NCBI GenBank assembly: GCA_043759735.1
Contig: JAYUQC010000070.1
Coordinates: forward strand, 27,553-91,552
DNA: 64,000 bases
Reading direction: 5' to 3'
Origin: CAISIP01 sp043759735
GTDB lineage: Bacteria > Pseudomonadota > Gammaproteobacteria > Burkholderiales > Burkholderiaceae_C
Part shown: one piece after another, positions 1-8,475 of the stretch
Layout: the number at the start of each line of letters is the position of its first letter
Position numbering within the stretch: position 1 is the stretch's first letter
The notes under the pieces: model-generated
Database searches by the model: none
Told to the model about the DNA's origin: nothing
What the model saw: only the letters and a program-made list of their open reading frames with translations
Translations under genes and position numbers: made by a program

Positions 1-554
1 TCATGAAGTTCACCGAAGGTGGATTCCGTGACTGGTCGTACGCGCTGGCGCAGAAGGAGTTCGGGGCCGAGCCCATCGACGGTGGTCCATGGTGCAAATT
101 CAAGAATCCGAAATCGGGCAAGGACATCATCGTCAAGGACAGCATCGCCGACGCATTCCTTCAGCAGATCCTGTTGCGACCGGCGGAATACAGCGTCATT
201 GCCACGCTCAACTTGAACGGTGACTACATCTCAGATGCACTGGCGGCGCAGGTGGGCGGCATCGGCATCGCACCGGGTGCCAACCTGAGCGACACCATCG
301 CCATGTTTGAGGCCACCCATGGCACCGCACCCAAATATGCTGGCAAAGACTATGTGAACCCAGGCTCCGAGATCCTGTCGGCCGAGATGATGCTGCGCCA
401 TATGGGTTGGCTCGAGGCCGCTGATCTGATCATCTCGTCGATGGAGAAATCGATCGCCAGCAAGAGGGTCACCTATGACTTCGCCCGGCTGATGGAAGGT
501 GCGACACAGGTCAGTTGCTCGGGCTTCGGCCAGGTGATGATCGACCACATGTAG
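1..554 (+). CDS. icd: NADP-dependent isocitrate dehydrogenase, C-terminal part (cut by window edge)
   Basis: Oxidative decarboxylation of isocitrate to 2-oxoglutarate with NADP in the TCA cycle; cytoplasmic. Only about the last 183 residues are inside the window. The first Met seen (base 3) is internal: the visible start MKFTEGGFRDW matches the mid-protein NIMKFTEG-type segment of bacterial Icd, so the reading frame must continue upstream. Seen here are the NLNGDYISDALAAQVGG segment (the Asp-rich metal/isocitrate region), the FEATHGTAPKYAGK nucleotide-binding stretch and a normal C-terminus. A hairpin with a T-run follows and the ClpS gene begins 167 bp downstream, a common Burkholderiales order. 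No defect is visible in the part present. Confidence 0.95.
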   Translation, partial: MKFTEGGFRDWSYALAQKEFGAEPIDGGPWCKFKNPKSGKDIIVKDSIADAFLQQILLRPAEYSVIATLNLNGDYISDALAAQVGGIGIAPGANLSDTIAMFEATHGTAPKYAGKDYVNPGSEILSAEMMLRHMGWLEAADLIISSMEKSIASKRVTYDFARLMEGATQVSCSGFGQVMIDHM

Positions 555-604
555 CGATGGCGTCAATCGGGGCCGGCGACGCCGGCGCCCGGCTGACACT
601 AGCC

Positions 605-642
605 CCGCCGCCGTTCCGCAAGGTATCAAGGCGGCTTTTTTT
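605..642 (+). terminator. Probable Rho-independent terminator after icd
   Basis: GCCGCC (607-612) can pair with GGCGGC (630-635), followed directly by seven T residues. The loop is long, so the hairpin is weaker than a textbook one, but it sits correctly 50 bp after the icd stop. Confidence 0.5.
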
Positions 643-721
643 CGGACCCTTGAATCCGTGCCGGGTGGCACCAATTGACTGCTGTCCGGCGCTTCAATCG
701 GACGATCGATAGAATCATCTG

Positions 722-1084
722 ATGGTGACCAAGCTTCCCGCGAAACCTCCGACCCATCCGGTCCAGCTGCCCAAGACCGACGATGGAGAGACTGTCGTCG
801 TCGAGCGCAAGACCCAGAGGGTCAAGCCACCACAGATGTACCAGGTGGTGATGCTCAACGACGATTACACGCCGATGGAGTTTGTGGTTGTCGTGATCCA
901 GGAGTTTTTCAGCAAAGACCTGGAGGCCGCGACCCAGATCATGCTGAAGATCCACCTGGAAGGACGTGGTGTTTGCGGTGTGTATTCAAAGGATGTGGCG
1001 GCAACCAAGGTCGATCAGGTGCTGGATGCTGCGCACAAGGCCGGACACCCGTTGCAATGCGTCAGTGAACCGGTTGACTTGTAA
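722..1084 (+). CDS. clpS: ATP-dependent Clp protease adaptor ClpS
   Basis: Small cytoplasmic adaptor that recognises N-degron substrates and delivers them to the ClpAP protease. The 120-residue length and the core MYQVVMLNDDYTPMEFVV are diagnostic: the Asn-Asp-Asp loop and the later His in KIHLEGRGVCG line the N-end-residue pocket. The first ~37 residues are the usual flexible extension that inserts into the ClpA pore. ATG at 722 gives the expected length. The partner clpA starts 75 bp downstream, the standard arrangement. Confidence 0.97.
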   Translation: MVTKLPAKPPTHPVQLPKTDDGETVVVERKTQRVKPPQMYQVVMLNDDYTPMEFVVVVIQEFFSKDLEAATQIMLKIHLEGRGVCGVYSKDVAATKVDQVLDAAHKAGHPLQCVSEPVDL

Positions 1085-1159
1085 GATTTTTGCAGCAGCC
1101 GGGCAGGGCATTCAATTCAGATTAAAGTAAAGCACCAACGCAAGGCAGAAGGAAAGCAC

Positions 1160-3466
1160 ATGATTGCTCAGGAACTGGAAGTGAGCCTGCATATGGCGTT
1201 TGTCGAGGCGCGCCAGCAGCGCCACGAATTCATCACGGTCGAGCACCTGCTTCTGGCATTGCTCGACAATCCGAGCGCGGCCGAAGTGCTGCGAGCCTGC
1301 TCGGCCAACATCGACGACCTGCGCAAGTCGCTATCGACCTTTATCAAGGACAACACGCCCCAGGTCGCTGGATCCGATGATGTCGATACCCAGCCCACGC
1401 TTGGGTTTCAGCGCGTCATCCAGCGCGCGATCATGCATGTGCAGTCCACCGGCAGCGGCAAGAAGGAAGTGACCGGCGCCAATGTGTTGGTCGCCATTTT
1501 TGGCGAGAAGGATTCGCATGCGGTGTATTACCTGCACCAGCAGGGCGTGACCCGGCTGGATGTGGTGAACTTTATCGCGCACGGCATCAAGAAAACCGAT
1601 CCACCGGAGCCTACCAAGTCGGGCGAAAGTCAGGCCGAGTCGGAGGAGGGCGGCGAAAAACCCGAAAAACAATCACCGCTGGAGCAGTACACCCAGAACT
1701 TGAACCAATTGGCGAAGGAAGGCAAGATCGATCCGCTGATCGGGCGCGAGTACGAGGTCGAGCGTGTTATCCAGATCCTGTGCCGCCGGCGCAAGAACAA
1801 TCCGTTGCTCGTGGGCGAGGCCGGCGTCGGCAAAACGGCTATTGCCGAGGGCCTGGCCTGGCGCATCACGCAAAAGGAAGTGCCGGAAATCCTGGCCGAG
1901 TCTGTGGTTTATTCGCTGGATATGGGTGCGTTGCTGGCCGGAACCAAGTACCGGGGCGACTTTGAGCAGCGGCTCAAGGGCGTACTCAAGTCGCTCAAGG
2001 ACAAGCCGAACGGCATTTTGTTCATCGATGAAATCCACACCTTGATCGGAGCCGGTGCTGCGTCGGGCGGCACACTGGACGCGTCCAACCTGCTCAAGCC
2101 GGGACTGAGCTCGGGCGCGCTCAAGTGCATTGGCGCAACCACCTTCACCGAGTACCGCGGCATCTTCGAGAAAGATGCAGCCTTGTCGCGCCGTTTCCAG
2201 AAGGTCGACGTGGTTGAACCGACAATCGAGCAGACAGTGGAGATACTCAAGGGTCTCAAGTCCCGCTTCGAGGAGCACCACAACGTCAAGTACGCGGTTG
2301 CGGCCTTGCAAGCAGCTGCTGAACTCAGCGCCAAATACATCAACGACCGACATCTGCCGGACAAGGCTATCGACGTCATCGACGAGGCGGGTGCTGCGCA
2401 GCGCATCTTGCCGGTATCCAAGCGCAAGAAGACGATCACCAAGACCGAGGTGGAGGACATCGTGGCCAAGATCGCGCGCATTCCGCCGGCCAACGTCTCG
2501 AACGACGACCGCGGCAAACTCAGGACGCTCGAGCGCGATCTCAAGAGCGTGGTGTTTGGACAGGACAAGGCGCTTGACGTGCTCGCGTCCGCGGTAAAGA
2601 TGGCGCGTTCCGGTCTGGGTCGGGGGGACAAACCGATCGGCTCGTTCCTGTTCAGCGGCCCCACTGGCGTTGGCAAGACCGAGGCCGCGAAGCAACTGGC
2701 CTACATCATGGGCATCGACCTGATTCGTTTCGACATGAGCGAATATATGGAGCGACATGCGGTGAGCCGGCTGATCGGCGCGCCGCCGGGTTATGTGGGT
2801 TTCGACCAGGGCGGCCTTTTGACCGAGGCGGTGACCAAGAAGCCGCATTGCGTGCTGCTGCTCGATGAGATCGAAAAGGCGCATCCGGACATATTCAATG
2901 TGCTGCTGCAGGTCATGGACCACGGCACCTTGACCGACAACAACGGACGCAAGGCGGATTTTCGCAATGTCATCATCATCATGACGACCAACGCGGGTGC
3001 CGAGGCGATGAACAAGGCGGTAATCGGTTTCACCAACAAGCACGAAGTGGGCGACGAACTGGCGGACATCAAACGCCTGTTCACACCCGAGTTCCGCAAT
3101 CGGTTGGATGCCACCGTCAGCTTCAAGGCGCTGGACGAGAACGTCATCCTGCGGGTGGTCGACAAGTTCCTGTTGCAGCTCGAGACCCAATTGACCGAGA
3201 AAAAGGTCGATGTCACGTTCTCTGATCAGTTGCGCAAGCACCTGGCCAAGAAGGGCTTCGACCCGCTGATGGGTGCACGCCCGATGCAGCGCCTGATCCA
3301 GGATACGATCCGCCGCGCACTGGCAGACGAGCTGCTGTTTGGGCGCCTGACCGAAGGCGGCCGCCTGACGGTGGACCTGGACGATAAGGACGAGGTCTTG
3401 CTCGATATCGTGTCGGTGCCCAAGAAAGAGGGCAAGGCGAAACCGGAAGAAGCTGCTGTCGGATAG
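1160..3466 (+). CDS. clpA: ATP-dependent Clp protease ATP-binding subunit ClpA
   Basis: Hexameric AAA+ unfoldase that threads substrates into ClpP. Domains in order: N-terminal Clp repeat domain (about 1-145, binding site for ClpS), an acidic/Lys-rich linker (about 145-175), AAA1 with Walker A GEAGVGKTA and Walker B FIDEIH, AAA2 with GPTGVGKTE and LLLDEIEKAH, then the C-terminal ClpB-D2 small domain. An IGF-type loop (VIGFTN) that docks into ClpP is present. The 768-residue length is normal. The start is supported by a GAAGGAAAG ribosome site 6-14 bp before ATG. It is probably co-transcribed with clpS. Confidence 0.98.
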   Translation: MIAQELEVSLHMAFVEARQQRHEFITVEHLLLALLDNPSAAEVLRACSANIDDLRKSLSTFIKDNTPQVAGSDDVDTQPTLGFQRVIQRAIMHVQSTGSGKKEVTGANVLVAIFGEKDSHAVYYLHQQGVTRLDVVNFIAHGIKKTDPPEPTKSGESQAESEEGGEKPEKQSPLEQYTQNLNQLAKEGKIDPLIGREYEVERVIQILCRRRKNNPLLVGEAGVGKTAIAEGLAWRITQKEVPEILAESVVYSLDMGALLAGTKYRGDFEQRLKGVLKSLKDKPNGILFIDEIHTLIGAGAASGGTLDASNLLKPGLSSGALKCIGATTFTEYRGIFEKDAALSRRFQKVDVVEPTIEQTVEILKGLKSRFEEHHNVKYAVAALQAAAELSAKYINDRHLPDKAIDVIDEAGAAQRILPVSKRKKTITKTEVEDIVAKIARIPPANVSNDDRGKLRTLERDLKSVVFGQDKALDVLASAVKMARSGLGRGDKPIGSFLFSGPTGVGKTEAAKQLAYIMGIDLIRFDMSEYMERHAVSRLIGAPPGYVGFDQGGLLTEAVTKKPHCVLLLDEIEKAHPDIFNVLLQVMDHGTLTDNNGRKADFRNVIIIMTTNAGAEAMNKAVIGFTNKHEVGDELADIKRLFTPEFRNRLDATVSFKALDENVILRVVDKFLLQLETQLTEKKVDVTFSDQLRKHLAKKGFDPLMGARPMQRLIQDTIRRALADELLFGRLTEGGRLTVDLDDKDEVLLDIVSVPKKEGKAKPEEAAVG

Positions 3467-3545
3467 GCGCGCAGGCTTCAGCCGCAGCAGGTAGCGCGGC
3501 TTCACGGGCCGCTGGTTGATGGGCGCAGTGGTGGTGGAGCGGTAG

Positions 3546-4031
3546 CTATTGCGCGAAGCGGTCGCGGATCGATTCGATGCGTTGTCGATTGACGCCAAGG
3601 TCACTTTGACCGATCCGGCTGGCCGAACGGACCTGGATCAAGCCGGGTGCGCGATCGAGCCAGAATTCCGCGTCGTCATTGAACCGCAGCAGCGCAGTTT
3701 CGAACCGTACCCGTATATAGTCCGGCCGTTCGGTGACGATGGTCGCCCCGTCCGACTGGCGTAGCACAATAGCCAGTTTAGCCATGGCCGCTGCTCCGTT
3801 GCCGGCATAGCGCAGCGGCGCGATGCGCGCATAGTCTCTTTGCGGGTGGTCCGGATACAGGTCCGCCTGGCTGGAGACGCTGTTAGGCGTTGGCGAAGGT
3901 GCAACCAGCCGGCCGTTCTGCACGCCAAGGGCCTCTGGCGCACTACCTGCGAGAAATCCTGCCCTCCCAAACCCGATGACCGCCAGCACCACCAGCACGA
4001 CCGAAACAAGAATCCAGCGCAGCATCCGCAT
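3546..4031 (-). CDS. DUF1499 family protein with N-terminal membrane segment
   Basis: Function unknown; the family occurs widely in proteobacteria and cyanobacteria. Residues about 4-25 form one hydrophobic segment (signal anchor or uncleaved signal). The conserved family core follows: PNSVSSQ near residue 53, a RIAPLRY segment, a FNDDAEFWLD stretch, and the hallmark VRSASRIGQSDLGVNRQRI near the C-terminus. It is transcribed against clpA, with a 79 bp convergent gap, and lies 106 bp beyond the end of the iron-binding protein gene on the same strand. The alternative start one codon downstream cannot be excluded. Confidence 0.85.
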   Translation of the reverse strand: MRMLRWILVSVVLVVLAVIGFGRAGFLAGSAPEALGVQNGRLVAPSPTPNSVSSQADLYPDHPQRDYARIAPLRYAGNGAAAMAKLAIVLRQSDGATIVTERPDYIRVRFETALLRFNDDAEFWLDRAPGLIQVRSASRIGQSDLGVNRQRIESIRDRFAQ

Positions 4032-4137
4032 GATGCGCGTCAGTCTAATCGGAAGCGTCGGATTTGACGGTGGCGCGCGAGAATCGTTTTGGCCTCGGCC
4101 CGCTCACGCGGCCCGGGAGTGTGCACTGCGGCCGGTT

Positions 4138-5199
4138 CTATCGAAATCCGACCCGATCCAGCATCTGTTGGACCTTGACCTGGTTCATGCCGATCTGGCC
4201 GATCGGCACGGTCTCGCTCTTGAACGATCCGCCGGTCATGGCCTTGAGTGCCGGGTTGTTGATCTCCACGCCTTTCGCTGCGGGCCATTCATTGTTTCCC
4301 GTCGCAAAATGGTTCTGTGCGGGCGCGCTGGCCAGGTATTCCAGAAATTTCACCGCGTTAGCCGGGTTCTTCGCATTGCGGGCCACCGCCCCGCCGGCGA
4401 TGTTCACATGCGTACCCCAGCTCGACTGGTTGGGAAACACAACGCCAACCCGTTCCGCGACGGCCTTGTCTTCCGGTTTGTCCGAACGCATGATGCGGGC
4501 AAGGTAATAGGAATTGGTGACCGCGATGGCACATTCGCCCGAGGCGACGCCTCTGATCTGATCGGTGTCGCCGCCCTTGGGCGAACGGGCGAGATTGGCG
4601 ACCACGCCGCGCAACCATTGCTCGGCTTTCTGCTCGCCCAGGTGCTCGGTCACCGCGCCGAACAACGACAGGTTGTAGGGATGCGAACCCGACCGAATGC
4701 ACAATCTGCCCCTGTGTTTCGAATCGGCCAGTTTTTCATAGGTGTCGATGTCCGCCTGCTGAACCTTGGCCTTGTCAAACACGATGATCCGGGCACGGGT
4801 GGAAAATCCGAACCACGCGGTATTGCCGGATGCGTCTGGCTTGCTGCGCAGTTGCGAAGGAATGGCCTGTTCCAGCACGGGGGACCGGATGCTCTGAAAC
4901 AACCCGTCGGATTCGCCACGCCACAGGCGTGATGCGTCCACCAGCAAAATGACGTCCGCTGCGGACGCCGTGCCCTCCGCTTTCAGGCGCGCGAGAATGC
5001 CGGCGTCGTCGGAGTCCACCCGGTTGATCTTGATGCCGCTGGACTTGGTGAAGTCGCTGTACAGGGCCTCATCCGTCGGATAGTGGCGGGCCGAATAGAT
5101 ATTGAGTTCGCCGGTTTGCGCGTGGACCAGGGTTGCGGTGGCAAGAAAGCCGGCGGCGAGGGCGAACTTCAGGGGCTGGTTGATGGGGAGGTTGTACAT
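4138..5199 (-). CDS. Periplasmic Fe(III)-type ABC transporter substrate-binding protein (FbpA/FutA family)
   Basis: Binds ferric iron in the periplasm for an ABC importer. There is a signal peptide (residues 1-27, cleavage after LVHAQ-like end), then the family start GELNIYSARHYPTDEALY and the DAGILARLKAEG segment. The NSYYLAR motif near residue 220 holds the adjacent tyrosines that coordinate iron in this family. Length (353) is typical. No permease or ATPase gene is adjacent, so it is an orphan here or its partners lie elsewhere. A strong promoter overlapped by a Fur-like inverted repeat lies about 33-61 bp upstream, supporting iron regulation. Confidence 0.88.
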   Translation of the reverse strand: MYNLPINQPLKFALAAGFLATATLVHAQTGELNIYSARHYPTDEALYSDFTKSSGIKINRVDSDDAGILARLKAEGTASAADVILLVDASRLWRGESDGLFQSIRSPVLEQAIPSQLRSKPDASGNTAWFGFSTRARIIVFDKAKVQQADIDTYEKLADSKHRGRLCIRSGSHPYNLSLFGAVTEHLGEQKAEQWLRGVVANLARSPKGGDTDQIRGVASGECAIAVTNSYYLARIMRSDKPEDKAVAERVGVVFPNQSSWGTHVNIAGGAVARNAKNPANAVKFLEYLASAPAQNHFATGNNEWPAAKGVEINNPALKAMTGGSFKSETVPIGQIGMNQVKVQQMLDRVGFR

Positions 5200-5231
5200 G
5201 GCGGATGGCTATTGATTGAAGATATGAGCCA

Positions 5232-5260
5232 ATGATAAATCAAACGCGAATCATTCGCAA
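5232..5260 (-). promoter_or_regulatory. Sigma-70 promoter of the iron-binding protein gene
   Basis: On the minus strand, -35 TTGCGA (5255-5260) and -10 TATCAT (5232-5237) are separated by exactly 17 bp. The -10 matches the consensus at 5 of 6 positions. It sits 33 bp upstream of the start codon. Confidence 0.65.
5246..5258. promoter_or_regulatory. Fur-like operator (6-1-6 inverted repeat)
   Basis: GCGAAT-C-ATTCGC is a perfect 6-1-6 palindrome with the NATNATT-type geometry of Fur boxes. It covers the end of the -35 element and most of the spacer of the promoter for the ferric-binding protein, where a bound repressor would block RNA polymerase. The flanks are AT-rich. Assignment to Fur rather than another regulator rests on the geometry and on the downstream gene. 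Confidence 0.55.
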
Positions 5261-5278
5261 TAACTTTTGGTAAAATTG

Positions 5279-6277
5279 ATGACCAATGCAAGGACGACGA
5301 CGTCAATTGGCCGGCGCGTCGTAGCTGAACAGGCCCCTGCAACCGGTTGTGACCGAGCGATTCTTGGCCGCGCGGCGTGTTGCTGGTCGCGATGGCTGTC
5401 AGTCAGTCTGCTGTTGGTGTTGGTGGCATGTGCATCCACCGAGCCGTCGGTCAACCCCGTGGTGCAGCCGCCAGCGGCGGTTGCGGTGGTCAAGCCTGCA
5501 CCTCGGATCGGATTGGCGCTCGGTGGCGGCGCCGCACGCGGGTTTGCCCATGTCGGCGTGATCCAGGTACTCGAGGAGGCGGGTATTCGTCCCGACTTTG
5601 TTGTCGGCACGTCTGCCGGCAGCGTGGTTGCGGCGATATACGCCAGTGGACGCAATGGTGCGCAATTGCAGCAGATCGCCGAAAGCATGGAAGAGGCCAG
5701 CCTGACAGATTGGACACTTCCGTTGTTTGGCCGAGGCCTGCTGCGGGGCGACGCGATCGCACGCTACGTCAATGGCCATGTCGGCGGGCGGCCCATCGAG
5801 TCGATGGGTATCGCACTGGGCATTGTCGCCACCGACTTGCAATCCGGCGAAGGCATCCTGTTTCGCCGCGGCGACACTGGACTGGCCGTTCGCGCGTCCA
5901 GTGCGGTGCCGTCGCTGTTTCAGCCGGTGCGCATCGCGGGCCGCGAGTATGTCGATGGTGGCCTGGTGGCGCCGGTTCCGGTGCGGTATGCCCGCCATAT
6001 GGGCGCGGACCTGGTGATCGCGGTGGATATCTCGAATGCGCCGGACAACTATGCCCCCGAGGGGGTGTTGCAGGTGCTGATGCAGACCTTCGCCATCATG
6101 GGCAAGAGCATCAATGCCCTGGAGTTGCGCCATGCGGATGTCGTCGTGCAGCCGGTGCTGACCGGCGTCGGCAGTGCGGATTTCTCCGTGCGGCGCCGTT
6201 CGATCGAAGCGGGCCGCGCCGCCATGCTCGCCGCCTTGCCAGCCTACAGGGCGCGCCGGGCCGTTCTGATGCAATAA
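5279..6277 (+). CDS. Patatin-like phospholipase, predicted lipoprotein (RssA-like)
   Basis: Predicted lipid acyl hydrolase. The Ser-Asp dyad motifs are complete: oxyanion loop GGGAARGFAHVG, nucleophile elbow GTSAGS and catalytic Asp in DGGLVAPVPV. An N-terminal hydrophobic stretch LSVSLLLVLVAC ends in a good lipobox (LVAC), so the mature protein is likely lipid-anchored in the envelope. The ATG at 5279 is preferred, but in-frame TTG codons at 5267 and 5276 also exist. The n-region before the lipobox is long for a lipoprotein. The start lies inside the short divergent region shared with the Fur-like promoter. 332 residues. Confidence 0.88.
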   Translation: MTNARTTTSIGRRVVAEQAPATGCDRAILGRAACCWSRWLSVSLLLVLVACASTEPSVNPVVQPPAAVAVVKPAPRIGLALGGGAARGFAHVGVIQVLEEAGIRPDFVVGTSAGSVVAAIYASGRNGAQLQQIAESMEEASLTDWTLPLFGRGLLRGDAIARYVNGHVGGRPIESMGIALGIVATDLQSGEGILFRRGDTGLAVRASSAVPSLFQPVRIAGREYVDGGLVAPVPVRYARHMGADLVIAVDISNAPDNYAPEGVLQVLMQTFAIMGKSINALELRHADVVVQPVLTGVGSADFSVRRRSIEAGRAAMLAALPAYRARRAVLMQ

Positions 6278-6364
6278 GCTGGCAGTTTTCCGGCCAATGC
6301 CACCCGGGCTGCCGGTCGTTCAAGCGGCATCGGGTTGCCTGGCCCCGATACGGGGGACCACCGA

Positions 6365-7060
6365 TTACAGGTCATCGACCGTCGGGATGATGACGATGTC
6401 GATCGCCTCCGTCCGGTTGCGCACACTGACCTGCGCATGCCGGTAGCCTGACACATCCAGTCCAGCGTGATGCGCCATCGGCGCGGAGACGATCAGCTGG
6501 CACTGGAATTGCTCGGTCTGGTCCTGCAGGCGACTCGTGGTGTTGACGGTATCGCCCACGGCCGTGAGGTAGGTCGCCACCCCGCGCCCCATGTGTCCGA
6601 CCACCGTGGGTCCGCAATGGATGCCGATGCCCAGTTGCAAGGGGCTGGCCAGTTCGTACCAGGACCGTCGGAACCAGCAGCCCCAACCCCAACTGGACAG
6701 CCTGCCACAAGGGCATGCGCAGATGGCGACGCAGGTAAATGGACCAGAAGGCCAGCAGCAAATGAACCAGCAGGGCGCCAGGCAGCAGTGTCGAGCCAAC
6801 CGGATTGCGCCAGATTGCAATAAACAGCACAAGCGGCCCGCTTCCATGGCCTGCAGCGAAACAAGTCCGAGCGCATGGTTCATCAGATGGGTGCTGACGA
6901 AGCCGAACAGCACCAGCCCCGCATAAAGCCGCGCGCGCCGCACCCGAGCCGTATCGAGCCAGGATGCCCATGCTGGCGATGGCAGCTGCATTGCCGGCAC
7001 GTTCGGGCTAGGGCGACGGCAGGCCCAGCCGGGCCATGGGCCAGGGGCGGGTTGCGACAA
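6365..7060 (-). pseudogene. Remnant of a membrane adenylate/guanylate cyclase (frameshifted, internally deleted)
   Basis: Two reading frames carry parts of one protein. The 5' end (from 7060) encodes a membrane segment with VLFGFVSTHLMNHALG and LVSLQAMEAGR. Near 6840-6850 the similarity moves to another frame: FIAIWRNPVGS, GALLVHLLLAFWS, LRMPLWQAVQLGLGLLVP. Near 6650 it returns to the first frame with the last part of a class III cyclase domain: GIGIHCGPTVVGHMG and TAVGDTVNTTSRL. The first catalytic Asp motif, the GDG motif and any domain between membrane region and cyclase are gone, so a large internal piece has been lost. The encoded product cannot be an active cyclase. A second, intact cyclase lies at 25351-26670. 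Confidence 0.8.
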
Positions 7061-7163
7061 CCGTCAAGGACAACATGACCCGATGCTAGCGCGGTTTGGG
7101 CGCCATACCAGGGCATCGTGGGCCCGGCCCGTGTCTGGCGCCTATTGGCAAAATCGGCGCACC

Positions 7164-7169
7164 TATAAT
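7164..7169 (+). promoter_or_regulatory. Candidate -10 box for the glycan cluster
   Basis: A perfect TATAAT lies 80 bp upstream of the first glycosyltransferase start. No good -35 is found at 16-18 bp, so the promoter may depend on an activator. Low confidence. Confidence 0.3.
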
Positions 7170-7248
7170 TTGCCCTCGCTTGCAGAGCGGGCACGACGGT
7201 ACACAACACTAGAAGAACCGAAGCGACACGACTCGAACGGAGAGCACG

Positions 7249-8475
7249 ATGAAGCGAGACCGCAAAGACACCCGCATCCTGATCTACAGCCACGACACCT
7301 TCGGCCTGGGGCATTTGCGCCGCTGCCGGACGATTGCCCATGCGCTGGTCGATCGTTTCAAGCATTTGTCCGTGCTGATCCTGTCCGGCTCACCCATCAT
7401 CGGCAGCTTTGATTTCCGCTCGCGGGTCGATTTCGTGCGCGTGCCGGGTGTGGTCAAGTTGCGCAACGGCGAATACACGCCGTTGAACCTGCATATTGAT
7501 GTCGAACAGATGCTCCAGATGCGCGGCTCCATCATCCGCCACACCGCCGAGGCATTTGATCCGGACATCTTCATCGTCGACAAGGAGCCCCTGGGTTTGC
7601 GCGGTGAGGTGCTGGAGACGCTGCAGATGCTCAAGCAGCGCGGCACCCGGCTGGTCATGGGCTTGCGCGATGTCATGGACGAACCCAAGCTGCTGGCCCC
7701 CGAGTGGCAGCGCAAGAAGGTGCTGCCGGCGCTGCGCGACCTGTACGACGAGATCTGGATATACGGTCTGCCCCAGATCTGCGAGCCGCTGGAGGGCATT
7801 GCGCTGCCCGCCAGTGTGCGAAAAAAGATCACCTATACCGGTTACCTCGCGCGCGAAGTGTCCACCGGCGGTGCGCCGCCGCGCCTGCCCGACATCACCA
7901 AGAAGCCGTACATCCTGGTCACCACCGGGGGTGGCGGCGACGGTGAGGAACTGATCGACTGGGTGCTGCGAGCGTATGAACATGACCCGCTGCTGCCGTA
8001 TCCTGCCTTGATGGTGCTGGGCCCGTTCATGCCGCCCGAGCGGCAGACTGAATTCATGAACCGTGCGTCGCGCCTGAAGCGCGTGGACGCGATCACTTTC
8101 CACAACAACCTCGAAGCGCTGGTCGCCGGCGCCAGCGGCGTGGTGGCGATGGGCGGCTACAACACCTTCTGCGAGGTCCTGTCGCTGGACAAGCGCGCGC
8201 TCATCATTCCGCGCACCAAGCCGCGGCTGGAGCAGTACATCCGGGCATCGAGCGCCGCCAAACTGGGATTGGTCAGTATGTTGCTCGAAGATGGGGCGCG
8301 GGACCCGAAGGTGATGGCCGACGCCTTGCGCGCATTGCCGCGTCAGCCATTGCCATCGATGGCCGTGGTGCCTGGTCTATTCGAGGGCCTGCCGAACGTG
8401 GCCAAGCTGGTGGCGCCCTGGATTCAAAAGGGTGACGACGAGGCATCCGAAGCGATGGTGGCGCGTATTGGCTGA
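7249..8475 (+). CDS. Glycosyltransferase, COG4671 family (MurG-like GT-B fold)
   Basis: Predicted cytoplasmic sugar transferase; donor and acceptor unknown. The start (ILIYSHDTFGLGHLRRCR) has the Gly-His loop seen at the N-terminus of GT28/MurG-like enzymes. A TTGGGGDGEEL loop and an EALVAGASGVVAMGGYNTFCE nucleotide-sugar region follow in the C-terminal half. 408 residues. A GGAGAG ribosome site lies 5 bp before ATG. It is the first gene of a run of sugar-modifying genes and overlaps the next glycosyltransferase by up to 44 bp, indicating an operon. It is paralogous to the protein at 13749-14933. Confidence 0.85.
   Translation: MKRDRKDTRILIYSHDTFGLGHLRRCRTIAHALVDRFKHLSVLILSGSPIIGSFDFRSRVDFVRVPGVVKLRNGEYTPLNLHIDVEQMLQMRGSIIRHTAEAFDPDIFIVDKEPLGLRGEVLETLQMLKQRGTRLVMGLRDVMDEPKLLAPEWQRKKVLPALRDLYDEIWIYGLPQICEPLEGIALPASVRKKITYTGYLAREVSTGGAPPRLPDITKKPYILVTTGGGGDGEELIDWVLRAYEHDPLLPYPALMVLGPFMPPERQTEFMNRASRLKRVDAITFHNNLEALVAGASGVVAMGGYNTFCEVLSLDKRALIIPRTKPRLEQYIRASSAAKLGLVSMLLEDGARDPKVMADALRALPRQPLPSMAVVPGLFEGLPNVAKLVAPWIQKGDDEASEAMVARIG

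Noticed and set aside
675..715. TTGACT and TAGAAT before clpS as a sigma-70 promoter
   Set aside because: The spacing is 29 bp, too long for a sigma-70 promoter, and the -10 would be only 6 bp from the start codon.
1673..3604. Long open frame of 643 codons on the minus strand opposite clpA
   Set aside because: Mirror of clpA codon bias in GC-rich DNA; composition rich in Arg/His/Gln with no domain, while clpA is certain on the other strand.
5377..6390. Alternative 337-codon frame over the patatin-like gene
   Set aside because: Arg/Cys/Trp-rich translation without motifs; the overlapping frame has a complete Ser-Asp hydrolase site.
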